DNA from: Salinivibrio proteolyticus
Lineage (GTDB): Bacteria > Pseudomonadota > Gammaproteobacteria > Enterobacterales > Vibrionaceae
Length of the DNA: 32,415 nt
NCBI RefSeq assembly: GCF_001996165.1
Contig: NZ_MUFP01000003.1
Location: forward strand, 39,404 to 71,818
Direction of reading: 5' to 3'
Within the stretch, counting starts at the first letter, position 1, and every line of letters starts with the position of its first letter. A model generated the notes under the pieces. That model was not told where the DNA came from, searched no databases, and saw only the letters and a list, made by a program, of their open reading frames with translations. The translations under genes were made by a program, and so were the position numbers. Below, piece after piece: positions 17,982 to 25,752 of this stretch.

Positions 17982-18725
17982 ATGAAACAAGGACGGCGAA
18001 TGGGGTTTCTGATATTGACTGTGGTTGTGGTCGCGCTACTCGTCAAGTTAAGTCATTGGCAATGGACGCGTGGCGTGCAAAAAGCCCAACACTTGGCACA
18101 GTTTGATGCCAATCAAGCCCCCAACTCACTTTCAGGCATGGTGCGAAAAGGCCAACGGTTGGCGCTCGACGGCCAGTTTCGCCCTGAATTTGCCGTGTGG
18201 CTGGATAATCAGACCCACCAAGGTCAGGTTGGCTATCGCCTTTTTCTTCCTTTTGTGCCGAGCCAACAGCCATCGCCGAGTCAACAGCCATCGCAATGGT
18301 GGCTGGTGGAATTGGGCTGGGTGGCCGCGCCAGCATTGCGCCGCTTGCCGGCCGTGCCCGCGTTGGCATCGCGCTACCAACTGTCTGGCTTTGTCGATAC
18401 ACCCTCTGAGCGGGTGGTACTCAAGGAAGAAACGGCATCGCACGCCTGGCCCGCTCGGGTTCAGCGCATTGATTTAAAAGTACTTAACGCCCAACTGACA
18501 ACGCTGAATACGCAGTGGTTGATACGGACAGAAACATTGATGGATGTGACCACGCCGAGTCGGGATGCCTTGGCGCAAGCGGGGATTACGCCGGTGTGGC
18601 AGCCGGTGGTGATGCCACCGGTAAAACATTATGGCTATGCCTTGCAATGGGCACTCATGGCGCTCGCAGTCAGTATTGGCGCGGGCATCTGGTGGCACAA
18701 AACAAAACAGAGGGAAGCGGTGTGA
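17982..18725 (+). CDS. SURF1-family cytochrome oxidase assembly protein
   Basis: Inner-membrane factor helping heme a insertion into subunit I. 247 residues with a helix at each end (about 7-23 and 219-237) and a periplasmic domain between, as in the family (LDGQFRPEFAVWLDNQTHQGQVGYRLFLPF; WLVELGWVAAP; YGYALQWALMALA). A proline/glutamine-rich insertion encoded by an 18-bp tandem repeat (18258-18293) interrupts the domain after the first third. Its stop overlaps the start of the next gene (GTGA). Confidence 0.92.
   Translation: MKQGRRMGFLILTVVVVALLVKLSHWQWTRGVQKAQHLAQFDANQAPNSLSGMVRKGQRLALDGQFRPEFAVWLDNQTHQGQVGYRLFLPFVPSQQPSPSQQPSQWWLVELGWVAAPALRRLPAVPALASRYQLSGFVDTPSERVVLKEETASHAWPARVQRIDLKVLNAQLTTLNTQWLIRTETLMDVTTPSRDALAQAGITPVWQPVVMPPVKHYGYALQWALMALAVSIGAGIWWHKTKQREAV
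18258..18293 (+). repeat. In-frame 18-bp tandem repeat inside SURF1
   Basis: Two copies of CCGAGYCAACAGCCATCG (18258-18275 and 18276-18293) differ at one base and encode PSQQPS twice. A recent duplication in a loop region. Confidence 0.9.
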
Positions 18726-19243
18726 AAGGACGCATGACGCTCCTAGCATTGATTGGTATTTTTGTCCTGCCTGTGGTGGTGGCGAAATTGGTGCTAGAGC
18801 AAAGCTGGTATGAAAAAGGGGTCACTAATTACGGACAGTTTCTCGCTGAGCCGGCGACCTTGAATTGGTTGCCTGAGCAAGGTCATTGGCGATTAATATA
18901 CCGAGTGCCAGAGCAATGTGATTCGGTATGTGAGCAAGCCCTGTTTCAGTTAACACAAATTCCGATTGCGGTCGGCAAAGAGCGCGATCGGGTCACTAGC
19001 GTGGCACTGACAAGCTCGATCCCTAACGCACCGGAGGTACTGACATGGCAAATCCTGACGACGGAGCAGGCGCAGGCATGGCAGCAGCAAGCATTTGATA
19101 AAAATACCATTTATCTTAGCGATCCGATGAATAATGTGGTGCTGGCCTATCCTGTCAGTGACGATAAAACGAAGTGGGTGGCGCAAGGCAAAGGTTTATT
19201 GCGTGATCTCAAACGGCTTCTTAAATTGTCGAAGGTAGGCTGA
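18722..19243 (+). CDS. Sco-like/thioredoxin-like oxidase assembly protein
   Basis: 173 residues from GTG 18722, which overlaps the surf1 stop and follows a GAGGGA site; the reading frame is open further upstream but there only inside surf1. One N-terminal membrane helix (about 5-23). The periplasmic part holds C66-x3-C70 in EQCDSVCEQALFQ, followed by an alpha helix and VGKERDRVTSV, a pattern recalling the CxxxC copper site and fold of Sco proteins. Proteins of this kind sit between surf1 and ctaA in many proteobacterial oxidase clusters. A role in delivering copper to, or reducing, the CuA site is inference. Confidence 0.75.
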   Translation: MKGRMTLLALIGIFVLPVVVAKLVLEQSWYEKGVTNYGQFLAEPATLNWLPEQGHWRLIYRVPEQCDSVCEQALFQLTQIPIAVGKERDRVTSVALTSSIPNAPEVLTWQILTTEQAQAWQQQAFDKNTIYLSDPMNNVVLAYPVSDDKTKWVAQGKGLLRDLKRLLKLSKVG

Positions 19244-19245
19244 TT

Positions 19246-20268
19246 ATGGCAACGCGTCGCTACCAACTCGCCGTCTTATCGACACTGATACTGGCCGTGC
19301 TGGTGGTTGGGCTTGGCGCGTTTACCCGCCTTACTGAAGCGGGGCTGGGCTGCCCAGACTGGCCCGGATGCTATGGCCATTTGGCAGTACCGGCCAGTGA
19401 AAGCGCGCAATCGGTCGCCATGTCGCGTTTTCCTGATGCGCCGCTTGATATCAATAAAGCATGGAATGAAATGTTGCACCGCTACGTGGCGGGCACCTTA
19501 GGGCTGGCGATTTTTGCGTTGGCGTGGATCAGCTGGCGACGTCCTGACTATCAGGCTTTACGACCACTGACCACCTTGCTCAGTGTAGTGGTCATCGCGC
19601 AAGCCGCCCTAGGGATGTGGACCGTGACTTTAAGTTTGATGCCGGTGGTGGTGATGGCGCACTTACTCGGTGGTTTCACCACGGTATGCTTGCTAGTTTG
19701 GCTGGCGGTGGCGACAGGCGCGCTCCGATTGCCTGTGTTTTCGATGTCGTCATCGGCGCGCCGCGTGGGCACGTTGGCTTTGGTCGCGGTGATTGTGCAA
19801 ATCGGTCTCGGTGGCTGGACCTCCGCCAACTATGCCGCCACCGTCTGCACTCAGCTACCTATCTGCGAAAGCCCTTGGTGGCAGCTTTTCACCCCCTCCG
19901 CTTTTCATCCCGTCAGTCCTCTTAGCGAAACCTATCAATTTGGCGTGCTGAACCATGCCGAGCGGGTGACCATTCATGCCACCCACCGTCTGGGCGCCAT
20001 GGTGGTCACTGTATTCGTGCTCGCTTGGGCATGGATGCTGTGGCGTGCTGGGGGGCGCGCGCTGGCAATGGCAGTGAGTGGTGTGCTGGCGATGCAAATT
20101 ACGTTAGGGGTGACCAATGTGGTTGCGCTACTGCCGCTGAGTGTGGCGGTGGCACACAACTTAGGGGGATTATCACTGTTGGTTACGTTGCTGATCACTC
20201 GGCGTTTATCTCTTTCCTCGTCACTATCCCAAGGAGCTCGTGATGGCACAGTTTCAACGTACCGCTAG
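19246..20268 (+). CDS. ctaA: Heme A synthase CtaA/COX15
   Basis: Inner-membrane heme protein that oxidises the C8 methyl of heme O to make heme A. 340 residues and eight helices. Characteristic items: [19 protein letters not shown] with C36 and C42, [13 protein letters not shown] with the essential E75 and the heme-ligand H78, HATHRLGAM and VAHNLGG in the second half, and a second cysteine pair in VCTQLPIC. It follows the Sco-like gene by 2 bp and overlaps ctaB. Confidence 0.96.
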   Translation: MATRRYQLAVLSTLILAVLVVGLGAFTRLTEAGLGCPDWPGCYGHLAVPASESAQSVAMSRFPDAPLDINKAWNEMLHRYVAGTLGLAIFALAWISWRRPDYQALRPLTTLLSVVVIAQAALGMWTVTLSLMPVVVMAHLLGGFTTVCLLVWLAVATGALRLPVFSMSSSARRVGTLALVAVIVQIGLGGWTSANYAATVCTQLPICESPWWQLFTPSAFHPVSPLSETYQFGVLNHAERVTIHATHRLGAMVVTVFVLAWAWMLWRAGGRALAMAVSGVLAMQITLGVTNVVALLPLSVAVAHNLGGLSLLVTLLITRRLSLSSSLSQGARDGTVSTYR

Positions 20269-21145
20269 TGTTTCGACACGGGTTGGCGCCAATTGGCGTG
20301 ATTATTACGAGCTGACCAAACCGCGTGTGGTTGCTATGTTGCTTCTCACCGCGTTGGTGGGCATGTGCTTAGCCACTCCCGGCTGGCCACCTTGGTCGGC
20401 GGTGCTGGTGGGATTATTTGGCATTGGTGCGCAAGCCAGTGCCGCGGCGGTGTTTAATCACGTTATCGACTGGAAAATTGACACGAAAATGCAGCGTACC
20501 CGCCATCGCCCCGTAGCCGAGGGACGAGTCAGTCAAGGCGCCGCGTTGGCCTTTGCGGTGATACTGATGGTGATGGGATTCATTGCCTGTTGGTGGCTGA
20601 ACCCACTCACGGCTTGGCTAACGTTTGCCAGTCTAGTCGGGTATGCGTTGGTGTATACCCAATGGCTTAAACCCGCGACCCCGCAAAATATCGTGATTGG
20701 CGGGTTGGCGGGTGCAATGCCGCCTTTGCTAGGCTGGACCGCGGTGACCGGAGAGCTTCACGCCCACGCGCTGCTGCTGGTGATGATCATTTTTACGTGG
20801 ACGCCGCCTCACTTTTGGGCGTTAGCGATACATCGCCGCCATGATTATGCCAAAGCCGATGTGCCGATGCTGCCTGTCACTCATGGGGTAGGGTTTACCC
20901 AAACTATGGTCTTGCTTTACACCCTACTGCTGGTCATCGTGGGCATTTTCCCTTGGCTGACCGGGATGAGTGGTTGGTTGTATCTGGTAGGGGCGACCAC
21001 GTTAAATCTGGTCTTTGTCGGTTACGCTTGGCGACTGAAAACCCAGTCGCAAAAAGGCATCGCGTGGCAGACCTTTAAGTTCTCGATATGGCATATCTTC
21101 GCGACCTTTGTGGTGCTCCTTGCCGACCACGCGTTGCGCTATTAA
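20243..21145 (+). CDS. ctaB: Protoheme IX farnesyltransferase (heme O synthase)
   Basis: Membrane prenyltransferase that converts heme B to heme O, the substrate of CtaA. 300 residues with about nine helices. The UbiA-superfamily motif [19 protein letters not shown] is near 74-92, and [26 protein letters not shown] is the family's second conserved loop. ATG 20243 is chosen because AGGAG (20232-20236) lies six bases away; the gene overlaps ctaA by 26 bp. Also called cyoE. Last gene of the oxidase run. Confidence 0.96.
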   Translation: MAQFQRTASVSTRVGANWRDYYELTKPRVVAMLLLTALVGMCLATPGWPPWSAVLVGLFGIGAQASAAAVFNHVIDWKIDTKMQRTRHRPVAEGRVSQGAALAFAVILMVMGFIACWWLNPLTAWLTFASLVGYALVYTQWLKPATPQNIVIGGLAGAMPPLLGWTAVTGELHAHALLLVMIIFTWTPPHFWALAIHRRHDYAKADVPMLPVTHGVGFTQTMVLLYTLLLVIVGIFPWLTGMSGWLYLVGATTLNLVFVGYAWRLKTQSQKGIAWQTFKFSIWHIFATFVVLLADHALRY

Positions 21146-21149
21146 GGGG

Positions 21150-21398
21150 CTACTTTAGCCCTTGCGCCGACAGCACGGTGGCTTTGTCGGCGACAAAAGA
21201 CACTTTGATATGCTTACCATCGCCGCCCCACACACAGTGGGTTAAGCCCATGGTGTCGTCGCATTGGCTAGGCTCGCCAATGTGGCTCACAACCGCGTCA
21301 TAGCTCATGCCCACTTCGAGCTGATCGTAGTTTTGCTTGGTCACTTTCGAGCAACCCGCTAGCAATACCGCCAACACACAGGCAAAAAATACACGCAT
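21150..21398 (-). CDS. Small lipoprotein, BamE/SmpA-like fold (DUF3862-type)
   Basis: 82 residues. A lipobox LLAGC places the lipidated cysteine at residue 16. The mature part has YDQLEVGMSYDAVVSHIGEPSQC-DD, typical of the small BamE-like (DUF3862) lipoproteins. AAAGGAAAGG precedes the start. It converges on ctaB with a 4-bp gap and diverges from dinF. Function not established; likely tethered to the outer or inner membrane. Confidence 0.8.
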   Translation of the reverse strand: MRVFFACVLAVLLAGCSKVTKQNYDQLEVGMSYDAVVSHIGEPSQCDDTMGLTHCVWGGDGKHIKVSFVADKATVLSAQGLK

Positions 21399-21617
21399 AA
21401 CCTTTCCTTTTTTACAGAGGTGATGAGCCTAGTTGGCGCAATGCAACTGATGCAGTGCAATGGCCGCTCGTCGATTAGATTGTCGCAATGGTACACTGCT
21501 GCATCGATAAGGGCCACCCGCTGACCTTGCCGGTTATCGCTGCAATCGTGTTCTTTATCAAAAATGATACATCATCCTGACGCATAGCGTGGCGTCCAAT
21601 ATTGAGAACGAGGAAGT

Positions 21618-22958
21618 ATGTGGCAGTCTCTCACTCAGCGTGAGCTTCATTGGCGGGTCTTATCGCTGGCTTTACCTATGGTGATCTCCAATATCACCGT
21701 CCCCCTGTTAGGGTTAGTGGATGCCGCGGTGATCGGCCACTTAGACCATGCATGGTATTTAGGTGGTGTGGCGGTTGGCAGCACCATGATAAATGTGACC
21801 TTTTGGCTGTTGGGCTTTTTGCGTATGGCGACCACCGGGTTTACCGCGCAAGCCTATGGCGCGAGTGATAACCGTGAGTTGGCGGCCACCTTTGTGCGTG
21901 GCGCGTCCTTAGCGGGCTTGCTGGCTGTACTGTTGATCGCGCTGCATGTGCCTATTTTAGAGGGGGTGATGCACTTTAGTGATGCCAGCGCCGAGGTGAA
22001 ACATTACGCGAGCCAGTACTTCTCCATTCGGATCTTTAGTGCGCCGGCGACCTTGATGAACTTGGTGATCATGGGTTGGCTACTGGGGGCGCAAAATGCG
22101 CGCCAGCCGATGTGGCTGCTGATTGTGGTTAACAGTGCCAATATTGTCCTTGATTTGCTGTTTGTGGTGGGTCTCGATATGAAAGTCGAAGGAGCTGCTG
22201 CAGCGAGTGTGGCTGCCGATTATCTCGGCCTCATGTTGGGGCTCTATTTTGTCAAAGGTATCTGGCAATCGCGTCAGTTACCGACCGTTCGGTCGGTGTT
22301 TGAGCGCGGGCTAACTGGGATGAGCCGCTTGCTTAAGCTTAATCGAGACATCTTTTTACGCAGCCTTAGCTTGCAGTTGGCGTTTACCTTTATGACCTTC
22401 CAAGGGGCGACACTCGGTGATGACATTGTGGCCGCCAATGCGGTGCTGATGAGTTTTCTGATGCTGATTTCTTTTGCAATGGACGGCTTTGCCTATGCGA
22501 TGGAGGCAATGGTGGGTAGAGCGATTGGCGCGCAGAGCAAGTCTGCGTTGTTGGTGTCATTGATAGGTAGCACGTTTTGGTCGTTGGTGATTTGCCTGGC
22601 TATCACGCTGGCATTTGGTGTGGCAGGCCGTCACATCATTGCGCTGATTTCTGACATCGAGGCGGTGCGTGACCAAGCGGCGCGTTATTTACCTTGGCTA
22701 GTGGCCATGCCTTTAGTGTCGATGTGGTGCTTTTTGCTCGATGGTATCTTTATTGGTGCGACGCGGGGTAAAGACATGCGCAATGGGATGTTCGTCGCCA
22801 CCGCCGGCTTTTTTGTTGCATGGTGGCTAGCGCAAGATTGGGGCAATCACGCCCTGTGGTTAGCGATGCTTACTTTTATGGCGCTACGAGGGCTCAGTCT
22901 CGCGGTGTGCTTTGTTTACCACTGGCGACGAGATAGCTTTTTTGACGTCACGCACTGA
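21618..22958 (+). CDS. dinF: MATE-family efflux transporter DinF
   Basis: Inner-membrane sodium- or proton-coupled multidrug exporter of the DinF branch. 446 residues and twelve hydrophobic helices, with the family start LALPMVISNITVPLLGLVDAAVIGHL and the internal repeat SLQLAFTFMTFQGATLGDDIVAANAVLMSF. ATG 21618 is preceded by GAGGAA. In E. coli dinF is cotranscribed with lexA; here it is separate and no CTG-N10-CAG SOS box was found in the 219 bp upstream. That gap holds only a short palindrome (21564-21575) of unknown meaning. A bidirectional terminator follows. Confidence 0.93.
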   Translation: MWQSLTQRELHWRVLSLALPMVISNITVPLLGLVDAAVIGHLDHAWYLGGVAVGSTMINVTFWLLGFLRMATTGFTAQAYGASDNRELAATFVRGASLAGLLAVLLIALHVPILEGVMHFSDASAEVKHYASQYFSIRIFSAPATLMNLVIMGWLLGAQNARQPMWLLIVVNSANIVLDLLFVVGLDMKVEGAAAASVAADYLGLMLGLYFVKGIWQSRQLPTVRSVFERGLTGMSRLLKLNRDIFLRSLSLQLAFTFMTFQGATLGDDIVAANAVLMSFLMLISFAMDGFAYAMEAMVGRAIGAQSKSALLVSLIGSTFWSLVICLAITLAFGVAGRHIIALISDIEAVRDQAARYLPWLVAMPLVSMWCFLLDGIFIGATRGKDMRNGMFVATAGFFVAWWLAQDWGNHALWLAMLTFMALRGLSLAVCFVYHWRRDSFFDVTH

Positions 22959-22971
22959 GACCTATCAACAA

Positions 22972-22997
22972 AAAAACAGGCCAGTTGGCCTGTTTTT
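22972..22997. terminator. Bidirectional terminator between dinF and nfuA
   Basis: AAAAACAGGCC (22972-22982), loop AGTT, GGCCTGTTTTT (22987-22997). Perfect stem, symmetrical A and T runs, between convergent genes. Confidence 0.95.
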
Positions 22998-23016
22998 GCG
23001 ATGGAAGGGCAGCGTC

Positions 23017-23601
23017 TTAATAGTAAGAGTGATCGCCACGCGCGTGCTCGGTCACATCGCGCACACCCTTTAGCTCGCCGCTGAACTCGGCCAGCAACTG
23101 CTTTTCGATCCCTTCTTTTAAGGTCACGTCTACCATTGAACAGCCATTGCAACCGCCACCGAATTGCAAAATCGCCACGGCGTCATCGGTGATTTCAATC
23201 AAGTTAACATGGCCGCCATGGCTGGCAAGCTGTGGGTTGACTTGGCTTTGAATCACGTAATCAACACGCTCCATCAAAGGCGCATCGGAGGCCACTTTCC
23301 GCATTTTCGCATTCGGTGCTTTCAGCGTCAGCTGTGAGCCCATTTTATCGGTGACAAAGTCGATTTCCGCTTCGTCTAAAAACGGTAGGCTTAGCTCATC
23401 AATGAAAGCAGAGAAGCCGTTGAATTTGAGTTCGGTATCGCTGCTTTCTACTGCTTCGGGTGGACAATAAGAAACACCGCACTCGGCGTTTGGCGTGCCT
23501 GGGTTAACCACAAACACGCGAATATTGGTGCCCTCGGGCTGTTGCTCAAGCAACTTCACAAAGTGGCTTTGTGCATTTTCTGAAATTTTGACTTCTGACA
23601 C
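23017..23601 (-). CDS. nfuA: Fe-S biogenesis protein NfuA
   Basis: Iron-sulfur cluster carrier that delivers 4Fe-4S clusters to target enzymes under stress. 194 residues from GTG at 23601 ([10 protein letters not shown]), in line with Vibrio and E. coli NfuA. The N-terminal A-type-like domain (1-100) is degenerate, with C41 and C46 in [13 protein letters not shown]. The C-terminal Nfu domain carries the cluster-binding C151-x2-C154 in [11 protein letters not shown]. The frame extends 21 codons upstream, but an AGG ribosome-binding site sits before the GTG and the extension has no similarity. An IscR-type site directly precedes the start. Confidence 0.96.
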   Translation of the reverse strand: MSEVKISENAQSHFVKLLEQQPEGTNIRVFVVNPGTPNAECGVSYCPPEAVESSDTELKFNGFSAFIDELSLPFLDEAEIDFVTDKMGSQLTLKAPNAKMRKVASDAPLMERVDYVIQSQVNPQLASHGGHVNLIEITDDAVAILQFGGGCNGCSMVDVTLKEGIEKQLLAEFSGELKGVRDVTEHARGDHSYY

Positions 23602-23606
23602 GACAA

Positions 23607-23631
23607 ATACCTGACTAATCCAGTGTGTTTT
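23607..23631 (-). promoter_or_regulatory. IscR type-1-like site upstream of nfuA
   Basis: Against the type-1 IscR consensus I recall (ATASYYGACTRWWWYAGTCRRSTAT), 23607-23631 matches 20 of 25 positions read on the plus strand, including the first 13 without a mismatch (ATACCTGACTAAT). It ends 6 bp from the nfuA start and overlaps its ribosome-binding site. E. coli nfuA (yhgI) is a known IscR target, which supports the call. Confidence 0.6.
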
Positions 23632-23706
23632 GTACAGTGTACTCCGGTTTTTACTTGCTATCACCCCTTGTTCAATGTGGCTAATTTATGGTCACTGCGG
23701 TTTATC

Positions 23707-24423
23707 TCAAGGGAGCTTGGTCCGCGCAATACAATAAATATCGACCCGTTTCGCACCCGCTCGGCGCAACAAACGGCAAAGTTGACTGACCGTTTCTCCG
23801 GTTGTCACCACGTCGTCGACAAGCGCAACATGCTCTGCCGGCAATGCACCGTGCAAGCGAAATGCCCCGCGCAGGTTCTTCAGTCGCGCAGATCTATCCA
23901 ACCCTTGCTGAGGCGAGGTATGGCGAGTACGCCTTAGATAGTGATTGACGACTTGGCTGCCGAGCCGCTGTTGTAGCGCCCATGCCAGATGGGCGCTTTG
24001 GTTAAAGCCGCGTTGTAGCCGTCGCCGCCAGTGTAAGGGAACAGGCAGTAAGACTGGGGCTGGCGTGTCGATTTTCTCGCTGAGCAGCGTGGCGAACGGA
24101 AGGGCCAGCTCGAAGTCTCCTTGATATTTAAAGCGGTGAACCAAATCAGGGAGCGGGTCGAGGTAGGCACTGATCGCGGTAAGCGTATGCCACGCAGGTG
24201 GATGGCTGAGGCACTGACCACAATGTGTTTGAGGGGTGAGCACCGGCAAGCCACAACATTGACACCCGTAGGCCTGATGATGTTTATCCCAGCACGCATC
24301 GCAGCACAAGGTGTGATCGGCAGGGAGGGATAAGCGACACACGGGGCACTGATGGGGCAAAGATTTGCCCCTAATGCTTTGCCAAACGCCAGCAAGGCGA
24401 GGGGGATGAATTGCTGGTATCAT
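23707..24423 (-). CDS. ComF family protein (phosphoribosyltransferase-like; GntX/ComF)
   Basis: 238 residues from the ATG at 24423, which has AGGA at good spacing; an ATG six bases upstream abuts its own AGG. The N-terminal part carries zinc-finger-like cysteine pairs (CPVC, CCDAC, CQCCGLPV, HCGQC). The C-terminal phosphoribosyltransferase domain has VLLPVPLHWRRRLQRGFNQS and the PRPP loop ALVDDVVTTGETVSQ. Required for DNA uptake in naturally competent relatives (ComF) and called gntX in E. coli. It diverges from bioH with only 40 bp between start codons, so the promoters must overlap or lie within. Confidence 0.92.
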   Translation of the reverse strand: MIPAIHPPRLAGVWQSIRGKSLPHQCPVCRLSLPADHTLCCDACWDKHHQAYGCQCCGLPVLTPQTHCGQCLSHPPAWHTLTAISAYLDPLPDLVHRFKYQGDFELALPFATLLSEKIDTPAPVLLPVPLHWRRRLQRGFNQSAHLAWALQQRLGSQVVNHYLRRTRHTSPQQGLDRSARLKNLRGAFRLHGALPAEHVALVDDVVTTGETVSQLCRLLRRAGAKRVDIYCIARTKLP

Positions 24424-24463
24424 AGCCATCCTGATGAAAAAGAGTACAAAGGCAGTGTAAAGC

Positions 24464-25252
24464 ATGGCGTTATGTGATTGGCAATCTTACGGACAAGGCC
24501 CCGATCTGGTTCTCATTCATGGTTGGGGAATGAACAGTGCTGTTTGGTCGCTTATCTTGCCGTATCTCACTGCAAACTACCGAGTTCATTGTGTTGACTT
24601 GCCCGGATTTGGGTTGAGCCCCGCACAGCCGGGGCTTGATTTAGAACAACTGGCACAAGTGTTGCTTAAAGAATCACCAGCGCAAGCAACTTGGTTGGGC
24701 TGGTCACTGGGCGGATTGGTGGCCACGCAAGCGGCCCTGCTCGCGCCCCATCGTTTGACGGGGCTCGTGACGGTCGCAAGCTCACCCAAGTTTGTCGCGG
24801 AACCGGGATGGCGAGGCATTAAACCCGCGGTGCTGAATGCATTTGCCTCACAGCTTGAGCAGGATTTTTCTTTGACCGTGGAGCGATTTATGGCGCTGCA
24901 GGCCATGGGGTCGCCCACTGCGAAGAAAGACATTAAAGCGCTCAAGCAGGCAGTGTTTTCACGACCTGCACCGGATCCTCAGGCTCTGGCCGATGGTTTG
25001 CAAATACTGGCTTCGGCGGATTTACGTCAAGCATGCCAGTCAATTCGCTTACCTTGGCTGCGGTTGTACGGTCGCCTCGACGGGTTGGTACCTGTCGCCG
25101 TGGCGGGACAGATGGACGCTTGGGTACCTCATTCACCGAGTGAGGTCTTTGCACACAGTGCCCATGCCCCTTTTGTCACTGAGCCTGACGGTGTGGTAGA
25201 CAGGCTCACCGCCTTTCTGGCAACCAATTGCCGCCCTGACTGCGCGCGCTGA
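24464..25252 (+). CDS. bioH: Pimeloyl-[ACP] methyl ester carboxylesterase BioH
   Basis: Alpha/beta hydrolase that removes the methyl group from pimeloyl-ACP methyl ester, ending the disguised fatty-acid phase of biotin synthesis. 262 residues. The catalytic triad is S81 (GWSLGG), D206 (YGRLDGLVP) and H234 (HSAHAPF). The oxyanion segment is LIHGWGMNSAVW, and the whole sequence is collinear with E. coli BioH. ATG 24464 fits; its Shine-Dalgarno is weak. The rest of the biotin genes are not in the window, as is usual for bioH. Confidence 0.95.
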   Translation: MALCDWQSYGQGPDLVLIHGWGMNSAVWSLILPYLTANYRVHCVDLPGFGLSPAQPGLDLEQLAQVLLKESPAQATWLGWSLGGLVATQAALLAPHRLTGLVTVASSPKFVAEPGWRGIKPAVLNAFASQLEQDFSLTVERFMALQAMGSPTAKKDIKALKQAVFSRPAPDPQALADGLQILASADLRQACQSIRLPWLRLYGRLDGLVPVAVAGQMDAWVPHSPSEVFAHSAHAPFVTEPDGVVDRLTAFLATNCRPDCAR

Positions 25253-25273
25253 ACGATTTTTGGCAGAATTGAC

Positions 25274-25300
25274 TAAATCTTGTCATTCCTCTGCCGATAA
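25274..25300 (+). promoter_or_regulatory. Near-consensus sigma-28 (FliA) promoter
   Basis: TAAA (25274-25277), exactly 15 bp, then GCCGATAA (25293-25300). The -10 octamer is identical to the flagellar sigma-28 consensus and TAAATCTT matches TAAAGTTT at six of eight positions. It lies 40 bp before the start of the 115-residue ORF. The expected transcription start is near 25307, giving a leader of about 34 nucleotides. No competing sigma-70 pair with proper spacing was seen. Confidence 0.75.
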
Positions 25301-25340
25301 GTTAACTATGTCACTTGCTCTGGTATGAGGAGAGACCATA

Positions 25341-25688
25341 ATGAACGTAGGCAACGTTGGGCAGTCTCAGGCCTATCATCCACAGTCGATGAAGCCAAAA
25401 TCGCCGCCGCAAACGCAACCAAATGCGGACAAAGAGGTCAAAGATACAAAGCCCGCTGAGACAGCGGCCACCCCAGCGGTGAAAGACGTCAAGGATGCGA
25501 AAGCAGCCAAAAACGCTGAAGGCGTTGACAAGTCTAAAGAGAAATCATCGGTCGAATCCTTTACTTATGGCGCGTTGGGCATGGACCATCCGGAAAAAGT
25601 GAAGGAAAACGATGATACCGCCTATAACGCAGGACAATTTTTGTCTGCGCTGGGAACAATAGGCACAATACTCGCGGTTGTCGTCTAA
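25341..25688 (+). CDS. Uncharacterised small protein, probable FliA-dependent gene
   Basis: 115 residues, not recognised. Residues 1-60 are low-complexity, rich in lysine, proline, alanine, glutamate and aspartate (repeated KD-V/T-K motifs such as VKDVKDAKAAKN), and probably unfolded. Residues 70-95 form a short charged stretch, and the C-terminus (GQFLSALGTIGTILAVVV, 98-115) is hydrophobic enough for one membrane helix. No signal peptide. A good ribosome-binding site (GAGGAGAG) precedes ATG 25341, and a sigma-28 promoter lies upstream. Presumably cotranscribed with the next gene 64 bp on. It may be a flagellum- or motility-linked accessory protein; this is inference. Confidence 0.75.
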   Translation: MNVGNVGQSQAYHPQSMKPKSPPQTQPNADKEVKDTKPAETAATPAVKDVKDAKAAKNAEGVDKSKEKSSVESFTYGALGMDHPEKVKENDDTAYNAGQFLSALGTIGTILAVVV

Positions 25689-25752
25689 ACTATAAGGAGA
25701 CGAGGCCGGACTGACAACGAGGCCTTCAGCTGATGTTGGGAGGTAGCATCAG

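Noticed and set aside
18515-18721. N-terminal extension of the Sco-like ORF
   Set aside because: It lies within the surf1 coding region and has no similarity; the GTG at 18722 with GTGA coupling and a ribosome-binding site is the better start.
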